The notes: generated from the sequence alone by a model not told the origin. DNA of 64,000 bases from Phytohabitans sp036906915 (GCF_036906915.1 NZ_JBAKHX010000011.1:62001-126000); one strand, 5' to 3'. Positions 1 through 8,907 are shown, counted from the first letter of the stretch. Translations and numbers: made by a program.

Positions 1-420
1 GGACCCGTTGGCGCGCCGGCACTCCGAGTACTTGCGCGCGTTGGCGATCTGCTCGGCGGTGAGCGGTTCGGCCTTGGGCTCCAGCTCCTCGGGTATCTCC
101 GTCATGAATTCCTTGCACGCCTCCTGTGCGGCCAACCACTTCGGGTCGGCCTTCAGTTTGCGGTTCTCCTCGGCGGTCTCGGCGAACGTGATGCGCCCCT
201 TGGCGTCCGGGTCCGGCACGTCGAAGCCCTGTTCGCGGATGCAGCGGGCCCACTGCCGCCTCGACTCGACGAATTTGGCGACCGCGTCGGTGGTGGCCGC
301 TGCGCCTGGCGCGCCGGAGGCTCCGGCCGCCGAGGCGACCTCGGGCGACTTCTCCGACCCGCAGGCGGCGAGGGCGAGTGCGCATGCCAGGGCAGCCGCC
401 CCGACGAGTACCTGTTTCAT
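1..420 (-). CDS. secreted lipoprotein, C-terminus outside window
   Basis: Reading leftward from the ATG at 418-420, 140 residues are visible before the window edge. The start is a lipoprotein signal: MKQ, a hydrophobic run and lipobox LAAC with the acylated Cys at residue 20, then an Ala/Gly-rich spacer to about residue 45. The rest is charged and helical, with single cysteines at 60, 102 and 134 and the pattern ARCIREQGFDVPDPD, which I know from actinobacterial lipoproteins often found beside MacB-type exporters. The start is only 7 nt past the stop of the BNR protein gene and has GGAAGAGG directly before the ATG, so it is probably the third gene of the sigma-factor operon. The function is unknown. 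Confidence 0.8.
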   Translation of the reverse strand, partial: MKQVLVGAAALACALALAACGSEKSPEVASAAGASGAPGAAATTDAVAKFVESRRQWARCIREQGFDVPDPDAKGRITFAETAEENRKLKADPKWLAAQEACKEFMTEIPEELEPKAEPLTAEQIANARKYSECRRANGS

Positions 421-427
421 CCTCTTC

Positions 428-1627
428 CTACTCTTTGGTGAGGGTGGATGGGATGACCGACCAGTGCCGGCCATCGGCGGATCCGTACAGGGCGCGTTCC
501 CGGCCGTAGCTATGCGTGAAGAACCAGCCGTCCGGTGTCCGCAGGATCGGGTAGACCGTCGCGGGGAGGCCCTCCATGGCCACCCGCTGGTACGGGGTGT
601 CCGGCCCGCTGTTCGCCCAGAAGCTCCGGCCGTCGAGCACCCCGACCGGCACGCTGTCGTACAGGACGTGGGTGCCGTCGGCGGTCACGAACGAGCGCTC
701 TCCACCGACCCCGCCTTTGTCGGCCGTTTTTTGCGTGCTCATCCTCGTCCAGCCGCCCGTTACCCCGCCGCGGTACACGATCCGGATGTACGGGGCGGTG
801 ACGACCGCGTACGCCGTATTGCCGTCGGCGGTCGTCGTCACCACTGCCGAGCACTCCTGGCGCGGGCACGCCAGGGTCCTGGTCGACCAGGTGCGGCCCG
901 CGTCGGTGCTGACTGCGACCGCCGGCTGCCCATTCGTGTTGGTGCCCGCCGCCCAGAGCCGGTCACCGGCGCGTACCCATTGGGCCTGCTGCGCCAGTGC
1001 GGGAGGCTTCGTCAGCGCCGCGAACCATCCACCGGCGGGGTCGACTACGTACGGGCGGCACCAACTGCTGTCGGACTCGGTCCAGCAGAAGAGGGCGGCG
1101 CCAGGCGGGACGGCCGCGGCTGGGGAGCGCCGCTGCGCGAGCGTCCAGGTGTGGCCGCCGTTGGTGCTCACGCTCGGAGCGGCTTTCCCGGCGATGGTGG
1201 CGACCAGCGTCGAGGGGCCTACCACGGTGGCGTCGACGAGCATGATCGCATCGCCTCGCGGTGTCCAGCCTTGCCCGCCGTTGTCGGAGAAGTAGAGCTG
1301 CGTGAGCACCTTGCTGCACGACTGGTCCGGACATGCCTGAACCGCCGCGTACAGGTGCCGGGCGTCCGCGGCGCCGGTCCAGTTGATGTTTCCGGCGGGC
1401 AGCGGGTCACTGCCGCCGGCCGGTTCCGGCGGCGGCGACATCACGTTCACGACGCTCGCGGCGGCAGCGGCCACCGCGGTCACGGCCAGCGTCGTGACCG
1501 CTTTGATGATCCGCGTACGCCGCCTGCGGCGCTGCCGGCCCGCCGTGTACATCTCGTCGCCGGTGACCTGGCTAGGCGGCGGTGGTGACTCCGCCAGATC
1601 CTCGAACATCTCTCGCAACCCCGTCAT
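428..1627 (-). CDS. membrane-anchored BNR/sialidase-type propeller protein, partner of SigE-family sigma factor
   Basis: This 399-residue protein has a cytoplasmic N-terminus of about 40 residues ending in RQRRRRRTR, one membrane segment at about 41-61, a Pro/Gly linker and a large outer domain. That domain carries Asp-box (BNR) motifs near 114-121 (SDNGGQGW), 154-161 (STNGGHTW), 240-247 (STDAGRTW) and close to the C-terminus (SADGRHW), which indicates a beta-propeller. Its ATG overlaps the sigma-factor stop by 4 nt (ATGA), so the two are probably translationally coupled. Position and topology suggest a sensor or anti-sigma-like role, but no classical zinc anti-sigma motif is visible. What the propeller binds is unknown. 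Confidence 0.8.
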   Translation of the reverse strand: MTGLREMFEDLAESPPPPSQVTGDEMYTAGRQRRRRRTRIIKAVTTLAVTAVAAAAASVVNVMSPPPEPAGGSDPLPAGNINWTGAADARHLYAAVQACPDQSCSKVLTQLYFSDNGGQGWTPRGDAIMLVDATVVGPSTLVATIAGKAAPSVSTNGGHTWTLAQRRSPAAAVPPGAALFCWTESDSSWCRPYVVDPAGGWFAALTKPPALAQQAQWVRAGDRLWAAGTNTNGQPAVAVSTDAGRTWSTRTLACPRQECSAVVTTTADGNTAYAVVTAPYIRIVYRGGVTGGWTRMSTQKTADKGGVGGERSFVTADGTHVLYDSVPVGVLDGRSFWANSGPDTPYQRVAMEGLPATVYPILRTPDGWFFTHSYGRERALYGSADGRHWSVIPSTLTKE

Positions 1628-2166
1628 ATCGACCCCCCTTTCACGGAGACCAACTCGGCTGGCGGAACCACTGCGTCGCCCAGTGCCCGGCGCAGCGCTG
1701 CCAACCCGCGCGCCGTCTGGCTCTTGACCGTGCCCTCGGAGCAGCCCAGTGCCGCGGCCGTCTCCGTCACGTCCAGGCCCTGGTAGAAGCGGCAGATCAG
1801 GGTCACCCGCTGGCGTGGCGGCACCTCGGTCAGTGCGCGGGCGAAGAGCAGCCGGCGCGCCACGGCCTCCGCGTCGTCGTCACCCGCGACGTCGGGTGGC
1901 TCGGCGACCGAACGTTCCCGGCGTCGCCACACCCGGCGGGTCTCCGATAGGAACGCCCGGACCAGGCAGGTGCGCAGGTACGCGTCCACCGCCTGCGCGT
2001 CGCGGATCCGGTGCCAGCCGTCTGCCAGCCGGATGAACGCCGACTGGGTCAGGTCGTCGGCCCAGTGCCAGTCACCGCACATGAGGTACGCCGTCCGGCG
2101 TACCGCCTCTCGGCGGGCGCTGAAGTACTCCGTGAACCGCTGCCGTTCCACATCGTCGTCGCGCAT
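1624..2166 (-). CDS. SigE-family ECF RNA polymerase sigma factor
   Basis: This 180-residue group 4 sigma factor would direct RNA polymerase to stress or envelope promoters. Region 2 is visible at about 30-60 (DDLTQSAFIRLADGWHRI, -10 recognition helix). Region 4 is at about 125-165, with the helix-turn-helix GLDVTETAAALGCSEGTVKS. A charged linker separates them. The ATG follows GAAGGGAG at good spacing. It is the first gene of a minus-strand operon with the BNR membrane protein (ATGA overlap) and the lipoprotein. It is divergent from thrB. A second gene pair of the same type lies at 52154-53823. Confidence 0.9.
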   Translation of the reverse strand: MRDDDVERQRFTEYFSARREAVRRTAYLMCGDWHWADDLTQSAFIRLADGWHRIRDAQAVDAYLRTCLVRAFLSETRRVWRRRERSVAEPPDVAGDDDAEAVARRLLFARALTEVPPRQRVTLICRFYQGLDVTETAAALGCSEGTVKSQTARGLAALRRALGDAVVPPAELVSVKGGSI

Positions 2167-2284
2167 CGAACTCCCTTCAGGGGGTAGGTGCGCACGACGG
2201 CCCGCATCGGTTGCACGGCTCTCGCCACTCTTTCATCCGTCAAACCGGACATTCAGGCACGACAATCGCAAGATCGCCTGGCGG

Positions 2285-2290
2285 TACGAT
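2285..2290 (+). promoter_or_regulatory. -10 box of leaderless thrB promoter
   Basis: TACGAT followed by 6 nt (gccggc) and the GTG start of thrB. No Shine-Dalgarno sequence is present. A TANNNT hexamer at this distance implies that transcription begins at or next to the start codon. No good -35 match was seen. Confidence 0.6.
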
Positions 2291-2296
2291 GCCGGC

Positions 2297-3229
2297 GTGA
2301 ACTTCGTCGAAGGACGCGTCCGCGTTCGGGTGCCCGCCACCAGCGCGAACCTGGGGCCTGGGTTCGACGCGCTCGGCCTGGCGCTCTCTGTCTATGACGA
2401 GGTTTCGGCGCGGGTCGGTTCGACCGGGTTCCGGGTCTCGGTCACCGGGGAAGGGGCCGGGGACCTGCCCGGCGACGAGACACACCTCGTCGTGCGGGCG
2501 ATGCTGGCCGCGTTCGACGAGTTGGGGGAGCGGCCCGCCGGCGTCGACGTCGAATGCGTCAACCGGATCCCGCAGGCGCGCGGCCTCGGCTCGTCGTCGG
2601 CGGCGATCGTTGCCGGGTTGCAACTTGCCCGCGCGTTGACGGTCGACGGCCGCGCGCGGCTAGACGACGCCGCGGCGCTGCGACTGGCGGCGCGCCTCGA
2701 AGGCCACCCCGACAACGTGGCGCCCTGTCTGCTTGGCGGGTTCACGATCGCGTGGACGGAGGAGACCGGATCGATCGCCGTCACCCTGGCCCCGGCGGAT
2801 GGCGTACAACCGACTGTTTTTGTGCCCGAGCAGCGCGGGCTGACCGCGGAGGCCCGGGCGGCGCTGCCCGAGACCGTGCCGCACGCGGACGCGGCGCTGA
2901 CCGCGGGCCGTGCGGCGCTCCTGGTCCATGCCCTGACCAGCGATCCCGCGCTGCTGCTGCCCGCGACCGAGGACCGGCTCCACCAGGGCTACCGGGCGCC
3001 GGGCATGCCCGCGACCGCGGCCCTGGTCGACGCGCTGCGTGCGGCGGGCGTGGCGGCTGTGGTCAGTGGCGCGGGACCGACAGTGCTGGCGTTGACGCCT
3101 GTGCCGACCGGGTTCGATGCGGGAATAGGCTGGCGGATGCGCGAGTTGACGGTGGATGTCACCGGTGCCTCGGTCGAAGGGGTACACTGGGACACGCCGA
3201 GCGGGACACTGTTGCCGCAGGTCGGATGA
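2297..3229 (+). CDS. thrB: homoserine kinase
   Basis: ThrB phosphorylates L-homoserine with ATP in threonine biosynthesis. The 310-residue length is normal for this GHMP-family kinase. The N-terminus has VRVPATSANLGPGFDALGLAL. The ATP loop PQARGLGSSSAAIVAGLQLA and the C-terminal GAGPTVLAL motif are present. I chose the GTG at 2297 because it places the conserved FVEGRVRVRVPATSANLGPG at the start and sits 6 nt after a TACGAT box, so the mRNA is probably leaderless. In-frame sequence extends upstream but runs into the divergent sigma-factor gene. rho follows after 223 nt, the usual actinobacterial order; thrA and thrC are not in this window. Confidence 0.95.
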   Translation: MNFVEGRVRVRVPATSANLGPGFDALGLALSVYDEVSARVGSTGFRVSVTGEGAGDLPGDETHLVVRAMLAAFDELGERPAGVDVECVNRIPQARGLGSSSAAIVAGLQLARALTVDGRARLDDAAALRLAARLEGHPDNVAPCLLGGFTIAWTEETGSIAVTLAPADGVQPTVFVPEQRGLTAEARAALPETVPHADAALTAGRAALLVHALTSDPALLLPATEDRLHQGYRAPGMPATAALVDALRAAGVAAVVSGAGPTVLALTPVPTGFDAGIGWRMRELTVDVTGASVEGVHWDTPSGTLLPQVG

Positions 3230-3452
3230 GTTGATTACGCTCTAGGCCTAGCACAGCCGCGAAGCAAAGCGATTTCTGCGTGGCGGCGCACCCCGAAGCT
3301 TTCGGTGGTCAGCTCGTCTTACCCCTGCCTAGGCCCGCCGCTGCTGTGTTACAGACTCCCGCCATAGCTTCGCGAGGCGGGGGGCACCGAGGCCGCCCGG
3401 CCACCATGCTTCGCCATCCGGGCAGCCCCGGCCTATCGAGGGAAGGAATCCA
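3230..3452 (+). promoter_or_regulatory. rho leader / intergenic region
   Basis: These 223 nt between thrB and rho hold no gene. A TACGCT hexamer at 3236-3241 could be a -10 box. Next to it lies the perfect palindrome CTAGGCCTAG (3242-3251). The rest is C/G-rich with several short complementary runs, followed by the ribosome site GGAAGGA before the TTG start of rho. Rho genes are often autoregulated through their leader, so a long leader would fit, but no defined attenuator could be drawn. Confidence 0.35.
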
Positions 3453-5429
3453 TTGAGCGACACCACCGACGTGACGTCGGATGTCTCCAACGTCGCTGAG
3501 CAGTCCACCACCGCCACGCGCCGTCGGCGCACCGGCACCGGGCTGTCCGCGATGCTGCTGCCGGAGCTCCAGAGCCTGGCCACGTCGCTCGGCATCTCCG
3601 GTACGGCCCGGATGCGCAAGGGCGAGCTGATCGCCGCTATCTCCGAGCGCCAGGGCGGCGGTTCCACCGCTACGGCGTCGACCAGCGGGGCCCCGCGCCA
3701 GCGGGCCGAGGTCGCGGCCGCGGCCGCGCCGGCCCGGGAAGAAGTACGCGCCGAGGTGCGCGACAGCGGCGACGGTGAGCGCCGAGGCGGCGACGCGCAG
3801 GAGTCCTCGCCCGACGGCGAGGTCCGCTCGTCCCGTCGCGCCAGCCGTGCGGCGGGTCCGCCGGAGTCCCGCGCGGCCCAGGCCGAGTCGCGCTCGTCCG
3901 GCCAGGCGGAGTCCCGCGCGGCCCAGGCCGAGCCGCGCTCGTCCGGCCAGCCGGAGTCCCGCCAGGAGACCACTGACAAGGCGCCCGCCGAGCGCGGTGA
4001 GCGCGCTGAGCGGGGGGAGCGCGAGCAGCGCAACGGTCGTGACCGTGGTGGTGACCGTCAGCGCGGCGATCGTCAGCGTGATGACCGCCCGCGTGATGAC
4101 CGCCCGCGTGATGACCGTCAGCGTGACGACCGCCCGCGTGACGACCGCCAGCGTGACGCTGACGCCGAGGGCGACGACGACGGTGAGGGCGGTGGCCGCC
4201 GCAGCCGGCGCAGCCGCTTCCGTGACCGTCGGCGCGGCCGCAACGAGCGCGGTGAGGGCGGCGGCGGTGGCGGCAACGAGCCGCAGGTGAACGAGGACGA
4301 CGTGCTCGTCCCGGTCGCCGGCATCGTCGACGTGCTCGACAACTACGCGTTCGTCCGCACGACCGGCTACCTGTCGGGCCCCAACGACGTCTATGTCTCG
4401 ATGTCCCAGGTCAAGAAGTACGGCCTGCGTCGGGGCGACGCCGTCACGGGTGCGGTGCGCGCGAACCGCGAGGGCGAGCAGCGCCGCGACAAGTACAACC
4501 CGCTCGTCCGGCTCGACACCATCAACGGGATGGATCCCGACGAGGCGCGTCGGCGGCCCGAGTTCTACAAGCTCACCCCGCTGTACCCGCAGGAGCGGCT
4601 GCGTCTCGAGACCGAGCCGCACATCCTGACGACGCGGATCATCGATCTGATCATGCCGATCGGCAAGGGGCAGCGTGCGCTGATCGTCTCGCCGCCCAAG
4701 GCCGGTAAGACGATGGTGCTCCAGGCGCTGGCGAACGCGATCACGCGCAACAACCCCGAGTGCCACCTGATGGTCGTGCTGGTCGACGAGCGGCCCGAAG
4801 AGGTCACCGACATGCAGCGGTCGGTCAAGGGCGAGGTCGTTGCCGCGACCTTCGACCGCCCGCCGTCCGACCACACCACGGTCGCCGAGCTGGCCATCGA
4901 GCGGGCGAAGCGCCTGGTCGAGCTGGGCCACGACGTGGTCGTGCTGCTCGACTCGGTCACGCGGCTCGGCCGGTCGTACAACCTGGCGGCGCCGGCCAGT
5001 GGCCGGATCATGTCGGGTGGTATCGACTCGACCGCGCTGTACCCGCCGAAGCGGTTCCTCGGCGCGGCGCGCAACATCGAAAACGGTGGCTCGCTGACCA
5101 TCCTCGCCACCGCGCTGGTGGAGACCGGATCCATGATGGACACGGTGATCTTCGAGGAGTTCAAGGGCACCGGCAACGCCGAGCTCAAGCTCGACCGGAA
5201 GATCGCCGACAAGCGGGTCTTCCCGGCCGTCGACCTCAACGCCTCCGGCACTCGTAAGGAAGAGATCCTGCTCGCGCCGGAAGAGCTCGCCATCTCGCAC
5301 AAGCTGCGCAAGGTGCTGGGCTCGCTGGATTCGCAGGCCGCGCTCGACCTGCTGCTTGATCGGCTCAAGCAGAGCCGGACCAACATCGAGTTCCTGATGC
5401 AGATCGCGAAGTCGACGCCGGGCGAGTAA
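3453..5429 (+). CDS. rho: transcription termination factor Rho with long disordered insertion
   Basis: Rho is the hexameric RNA-dependent ATPase that ends transcription. The 658 residues far exceed the ~420 of E. coli Rho. The N-terminal Rho-N fold (about 28-66: LLPELQSLATSLGISGTARM) is followed by a ~200-residue Arg/Glu/Ala/Ser-rich insertion, then the OB RNA-binding domain (from about 285, VPVAGIVDVLDNYAFVRT) and the ATPase core. The core has Walker A SPPKAGKT near 412-420 and Walker B VVVLLDSVTRLGRSYN. Long insertions are typical of high-GC actinobacterial Rho. The TTG start is set by GGAAGGA five bases upstream; in-frame ATGs come only later inside Rho-N. A strong intrinsic terminator follows. 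Confidence 0.97.
   Translation: MSDTTDVTSDVSNVAEQSTTATRRRRTGTGLSAMLLPELQSLATSLGISGTARMRKGELIAAISERQGGGSTATASTSGAPRQRAEVAAAAAPAREEVRAEVRDSGDGERRGGDAQESSPDGEVRSSRRASRAAGPPESRAAQAESRSSGQAESRAAQAEPRSSGQPESRQETTDKAPAERGERAERGEREQRNGRDRGGDRQRGDRQRDDRPRDDRPRDDRQRDDRPRDDRQRDADAEGDDDGEGGGRRSRRSRFRDRRRGRNERGEGGGGGGNEPQVNEDDVLVPVAGIVDVLDNYAFVRTTGYLSGPNDVYVSMSQVKKYGLRRGDAVTGAVRANREGEQRRDKYNPLVRLDTINGMDPDEARRRPEFYKLTPLYPQERLRLETEPHILTTRIIDLIMPIGKGQRALIVSPPKAGKTMVLQALANAITRNNPECHLMVVLVDERPEEVTDMQRSVKGEVVAATFDRPPSDHTTVAELAIERAKRLVELGHDVVVLLDSVTRLGRSYNLAAPASGRIMSGGIDSTALYPPKRFLGAARNIENGGSLTILATALVETGSMMDTVIFEEFKGTGNAELKLDRKIADKRVFPAVDLNASGTRKEEILLAPEELAISHKLRKVLGSLDSQAALDLLLDRLKQSRTNIEFLMQIAKSTPGE
3863..3967 (+). 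repeat. 45-nt tandem repeat inside rho
   Basis: A 45-nt unit starts at 3863 and 3908, with a partial third copy at 3953. It encodes about two and a third copies of the 15-residue unit ESRAAQAESRSSGQA in the disordered insertion. Copies differ by single substitutions. Confidence 0.85.
4077..4156 (+). repeat. 15-nt tandem repeat inside rho (RDDRP/RDDRQ)
   Basis: Five consecutive 15-nt units beginning at 4077, 4092, 4107, 4122 and 4137 encode RDDRP or RDDRQ from about residue 209, followed by a partial unit. The repeat is in frame with rho and lies just before its RNA-binding domain. Such arrays can expand or contract by slippage without a frameshift. Confidence 0.85.
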
Positions 5430-5446
5430 AAAGCACACTCAGCAGT

Positions 5447-5482
5447 AAAAGCACGCGGTCCGGTCACGGGCCGCGTGCTTTT
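5447..5482 (+). terminator. intrinsic terminator of rho
   Basis: Perfect 12-bp stem AAAAGCACGCGG (5447-5458) / CCGCGTGCTTTT (5471-5482) with a 12-nt loop and a short T-run, 18 nt after the rho stop codon. The symmetric A and T tracts could let it act in both directions. The remaining ~190 nt to the next gene hold only short open stretches that I could not identify. Confidence 0.85.
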
Positions 5483-5670
5483 CTGTCAGCGGGCCGGGCG
5501 GCAGGTGCCCGCCGACTTGACGTGGATCGTGCCGCCGATGTCGGGGGGCATCACGCCCGTGATTCCACCGGTACTACCACGAAGCGGACGAGCGCCCGAA
5601 CTTCTACACTCTGTAATTTTCCTTCGCTTCGCCTGACGTCTCTTGAAAGTTATCGGCAACATCCGGTTTG

Positions 5671-8600
5671 ATGGCGGACATGCGTGTCGCGCGTCTCGCT
5701 CTCGCGTCCCTGCTCGCCCTGGGTCTGGTCCCGGTCGCGGCGCCTGCTTCGGCTGCTTCGGCCGTCCCGGCCGCCGCGGTCGACGCCTTCGACGACATCG
5801 AGACCGACAAGCGGACCAGGCCGGTCGCGCCCGGGCTGACGCTGACCTCCTTCGACCGGTACCACGCGGCCGGCTGGCTGCGGGCCGACGCGCTCACCGC
5901 TGACCTGTCCGGCAAGCTCAAGGTCGACTACCTCAACTCCGGAGCGGTCGCGAAGACCGAGCCGCTGCGCGCCGCCGCCGACCGCACCCGCGCGGTGGCC
6001 GCAGTCAACGGCGACTTCTTCGACATCAACAACTCCGGCGCCGCCCAAGGCATCGGCATCCAGAGCGGACAGCTCATCCAGTCGCCGATCCAGGGGCGTA
6101 ACAACGCAGTCGGCATCACCGCCGACGGCGTTGGCCGGGTCGTCGAGGTGCACTTCGACGGTACTGCCACGCTGCCGGACGGCACCCGGGTCGTGCTGAC
6201 CCAGTTCAACAACATCGTGCAGCCGGGCGGCGCCGGCGCGTTCACGGCGCTGTGGGGCTCGTACGACCGCAAGCGCGCGGTCGAGAGCGCGTCCCGGGTC
6301 ACCGAGGTCGTACTGAGCGGCGGCGTGGTCGCCGAGGTGCGCGATGCCGCCGGATCCGGCCCGATCCCCGCCGGCACCACGATCCTGCTGGGCCGGGACG
6401 CGGGCGCCGACGCGCTCGCGGGCGTGCGGGTCGGCGACCCGGTCGACGTGGCGTACGCCCCGAAGTCCTCCGACGGCTCCCGGTTGAACGCGGCGGTCGG
6501 CGGCCGGCAGGTACTGGTCAAGGACGGCGTGCCGCAGGACATCGGCGACGTCACGCCCGAGCCGCGTACCGCCGTCGGCTTCTCCGCGGACGGCCGGCGC
6601 ATGTACCTGCTCACGGTCGACGGTCGGCAGGCCGACAGCCGCGGCGTGACGCTGACCGAGCTGGGCCGCCTCATGGCCGAACTGGGGGCGCACAACGCGC
6701 TCAACCTCGACGGCGGCGGATCGTCCACGATGCTGGCCCGCGAGCCCGGCGAGGCCGGCGTGCGGGTGGAGAACAGCCCATCCGACGGCTCGGAGCGTCC
6801 GGTGCCGAACGGGCTCGCCCTGTACGCGGCCGCCGGCTCGGGACGGCTCAAGGGGTACTGGGTCGAGTCCACGGCCGATGGTGTGTTTCCCGGCCTGACC
6901 CGGCGATTGACCGCGACCGGTTACGACGAGACGTACGGCCCGGCCAAGGGCGAGCCGAGATGGTGGGCGACGCGCGGGCACATCGAGCGCGATGGAGTAT
7001 TCCGCGCCATGCTCCCCGGCACCGCCACCGTAACCGCCCACCGGGGTGGCGCCTCGGGGTCCGTCAAGCTCAACGTGCTGGGACCGCTCGACCGGATCGA
7101 CACCACGGTGGACCGGATCAGCCTGCCGGGCGCGAGCGTGTTCGGGGTGGTCGGATTCGACGCCGACGGCAACGACGCGCCCATCGAGCCGGCGGACGTC
7201 CGGCTGGAGTACGACTCGTCGCTGCTCGAGGTCACGCCGACCGCGGACGGACGATTCTCGGTGCAGGCGAAGAAGGACGTCGGCGGCGCTCTCGTCACCG
7301 TCCATGTCGGACGCTCCACGGTGGCCGTGCCCGTGACCGTGGGCCTGGAGGACGTGCCGGTGGCCGGATTCGACGACGCCGCGAGCTGGACGTTCAGCCA
7401 CGCCCGCGCCGCCGGCTCGGTGGCACCGACCGAGGGCCACACCGGCACCGGCCTCAAGATGTCGTACGACTTCAGCCTCTCCACCGGCACCCGGGCCGCG
7501 TACGCCAACCCGCCCGCCTGGATCCAGGTGCCCGGGCAGCCACAGGCGTTCGGCATGTGGATCCACAGCAACGGCAAGGGCGAGTGGCCGAGCCTGCACC
7601 TGCACGACGCGCTCGACCAGCAGCACGTGCTCCGAGGGCCGCTCCTGACGTGGACCGGCTGGCGGTACGTGGAGATGGCCGTGCCGCCCGGTGTGCAGTA
7701 TCCCGTGCGCATCCGGCGTTTCTACGTCGCGGAGACGGTGCCCACCGCCGCCTACACCAGCGAGATCGTCATCGACGACATCGTGGCGAAGGTGCCGCCC
7801 ACCGTGGCCCAGCCGGCCGAGGAGCCGCGCACCGACAAGGTGGTCGTGCGGGACGGCACGGTGGCGGGTGCCGACTGGCGGTTCGCGGTGATGTCGGACG
7901 CCCAGTTCGTCGCCGCCGCACCCGACAGCGACGTCGTCGCGCAGGCGCGTCGCACCCTCCGCGAGGTCAAGGCCGCCCGGCCCGACTTCCTGATCATCAA
8001 CGGCGACTTCGTCGACACGGCGTACCCGGCCGACTTCGCCCTGGCCAAGAGCCTCCTCGACGAGGAGCTGGCTGGCGAGCTGCCGTACTACTACGTGCCC
8101 GGCAACCACGAGATCATGGGCGCGCCCATCACCAACTTCTCGGCCGTCTTCGGCGCGACCAACCGGGTGTTCGACCACAAGGGCGTCCGGTTCGTCACCC
8201 TCAACTCGTCGACCGGCACCCTGCGTGGCAGCGGCTTCGAGCAGGTGAAGCTACTGCGGTCGGCCCTGGACTCGGCGGCTTCCGACCGGGCGGTCCGCTC
8301 GGTGGTCGTGCTGCACCACCACCCGCCGCGCGACCCCACACCGGCGAAGGCCAGCCAGCTCGGCGACCGCAAGGAAGCGGCGCTGGAGGAGCAGTGGCTC
8401 GCCGACTTCGAGCGCCGCACCGGCAAGGACGCGATGTTCGTCGGGGCGCACGTGGGCACCTTCCACGCCGACCGGGTCGACGGTGTGCCGTACCTCGTCA
8501 ACGGCAACTCCGGAAAGAACCCGTCGACCGCGCCGCACCTCGGTGGCTTCACCGGCTGGACGCTCTTTGGAGTCGAGCGGCGGGGCGAGATCGAGGCGGA

Positions 8601-8907
8601 GACCCGGGCACACGTGGACGCTCTGGCCATCACGGCGCCCGCCAGCGCGCCGCGGGGTACGCCGGTGAGCGTGTCGGCCACCGTGACCCAGGCGGGCCGG
8701 CAGGTGCCGGTCGCCCCACCGGTGAGCGCGGACTGGGCCGCATCGCCGGGTGTCCACATCGGATCGGCGGCGGGCGTGCGACCGTGGCACGTGGCGTGGT
8801 TCGATCCGACCAGCGGTCGGTTGACAGCACTGCGGTCGAAGGGGTCGGTCGTGCTGTCCGTGGCGGTCAACGGTTCGACGGCCACCGCCGCCATCGCGCT
8901 GGCCTAG
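5671..8907 (+). CDS. secreted phosphodiester glycosidase (NAGPA-like) / calcineurin-like phosphoesterase fusion
   Basis: This large exoprotein has about 1078 residues. A signal peptide covers the first ~28 (MRVARLALASLLALG... ending ASA). Residues ~45-390 form a NAGPA/DUF2233 phosphodiester-glycosidase domain (NGDFFDINNSG, VGIT.DG segments, LNLDGGGSSTM near 350). Ig-like and carbohydrate-binding-type beta domains fill ~390-730. Residues ~733-970 form a metallophosphoesterase with SDAQF, INGDFVD, VPGNHE, VLHHHPPRD and GAHVGTFHAD. The first motif has Gln where the usual His (DxH) sits. The likely role is cleaving sugar-1-phosphate diesters in wall polymers and then the phosphate, outside the cell. 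Start choice is open: TTG 5668, ATG 5671 or ATG 5680; none has a good ribosome site. The gene interrupts the usual rho-rpmE order. Confidence 0.85.
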   Translation: MADMRVARLALASLLALGLVPVAAPASAASAVPAAAVDAFDDIETDKRTRPVAPGLTLTSFDRYHAAGWLRADALTADLSGKLKVDYLNSGAVAKTEPLRAAADRTRAVAAVNGDFFDINNSGAAQGIGIQSGQLIQSPIQGRNNAVGITADGVGRVVEVHFDGTATLPDGTRVVLTQFNNIVQPGGAGAFTALWGSYDRKRAVESASRVTEVVLSGGVVAEVRDAAGSGPIPAGTTILLGRDAGADALAGVRVGDPVDVAYAPKSSDGSRLNAAVGGRQVLVKDGVPQDIGDVTPEPRTAVGFSADGRRMYLLTVDGRQADSRGVTLTELGRLMAELGAHNALNLDGGGSSTMLAREPGEAGVRVENSPSDGSERPVPNGLALYAAAGSGRLKGYWVESTADGVFPGLTRRLTATGYDETYGPAKGEPRWWATRGHIERDGVFRAMLPGTATVTAHRGGASGSVKLNVLGPLDRIDTTVDRISLPGASVFGVVGFDADGNDAPIEPADVRLEYDSSLLEVTPTADGRFSVQAKKDVGGALVTVHVGRSTVAVPVTVGLEDVPVAGFDDAASWTFSHARAAGSVAPTEGHTGTGLKMSYDFSLSTGTRAAYANPPAWIQVPGQPQAFGMWIHSNGKGEWPSLHLHDALDQQHVLRGPLLTWTGWRYVEMAVPPGVQYPVRIRRFYVAETVPTAAYTSEIVIDDIVAKVPPTVAQPAEEPRTDKVVVRDGTVAGADWRFAVMSDAQFVAAAPDSDVVAQARRTLREVKAARPDFLIINGDFVDTAYPADFALAKSLLDEELAGELPYYYVPGNHEIMGAPITNFSAVFGATNRVFDHKGVRFVTLNSSTGTLRGSGFEQVKLLRSALDSAASDRAVRSVVVLHHHPPRDPTPAKASQLGDRKEAALEEQWLADFERRTGKDAMFVGAHVGTFHADRVDGVPYLVNGNSGKNPSTAPHLGGFTGWTLFGVERRGEIEAETRAHVDALAITAPASAPRGTPVSVSATVTQAGRQVPVAPPVSADWAASPGVHIGSAAGVRPWHVAWFDPTSGRLTALRSKGSVVLSVAVNGSTATAAIALA

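Noticed and set aside
3309..5438. Long minus-strand open frame of about 700 codons antisense to rho
   Set aside because: Shadow of the biased codon use of rho; composition is repetitive and no ribosome site or motif is present. The same applies to the long antisense frames over the ATP synthase genes and the phosphoesterase gene.
5483..5667. Short minus-strand frame ending MPPDIGGTIHVKSAGTC...
   Set aside because: Could be the tail of a lost gene, but it is under 40 codons and cannot be linked to a family.
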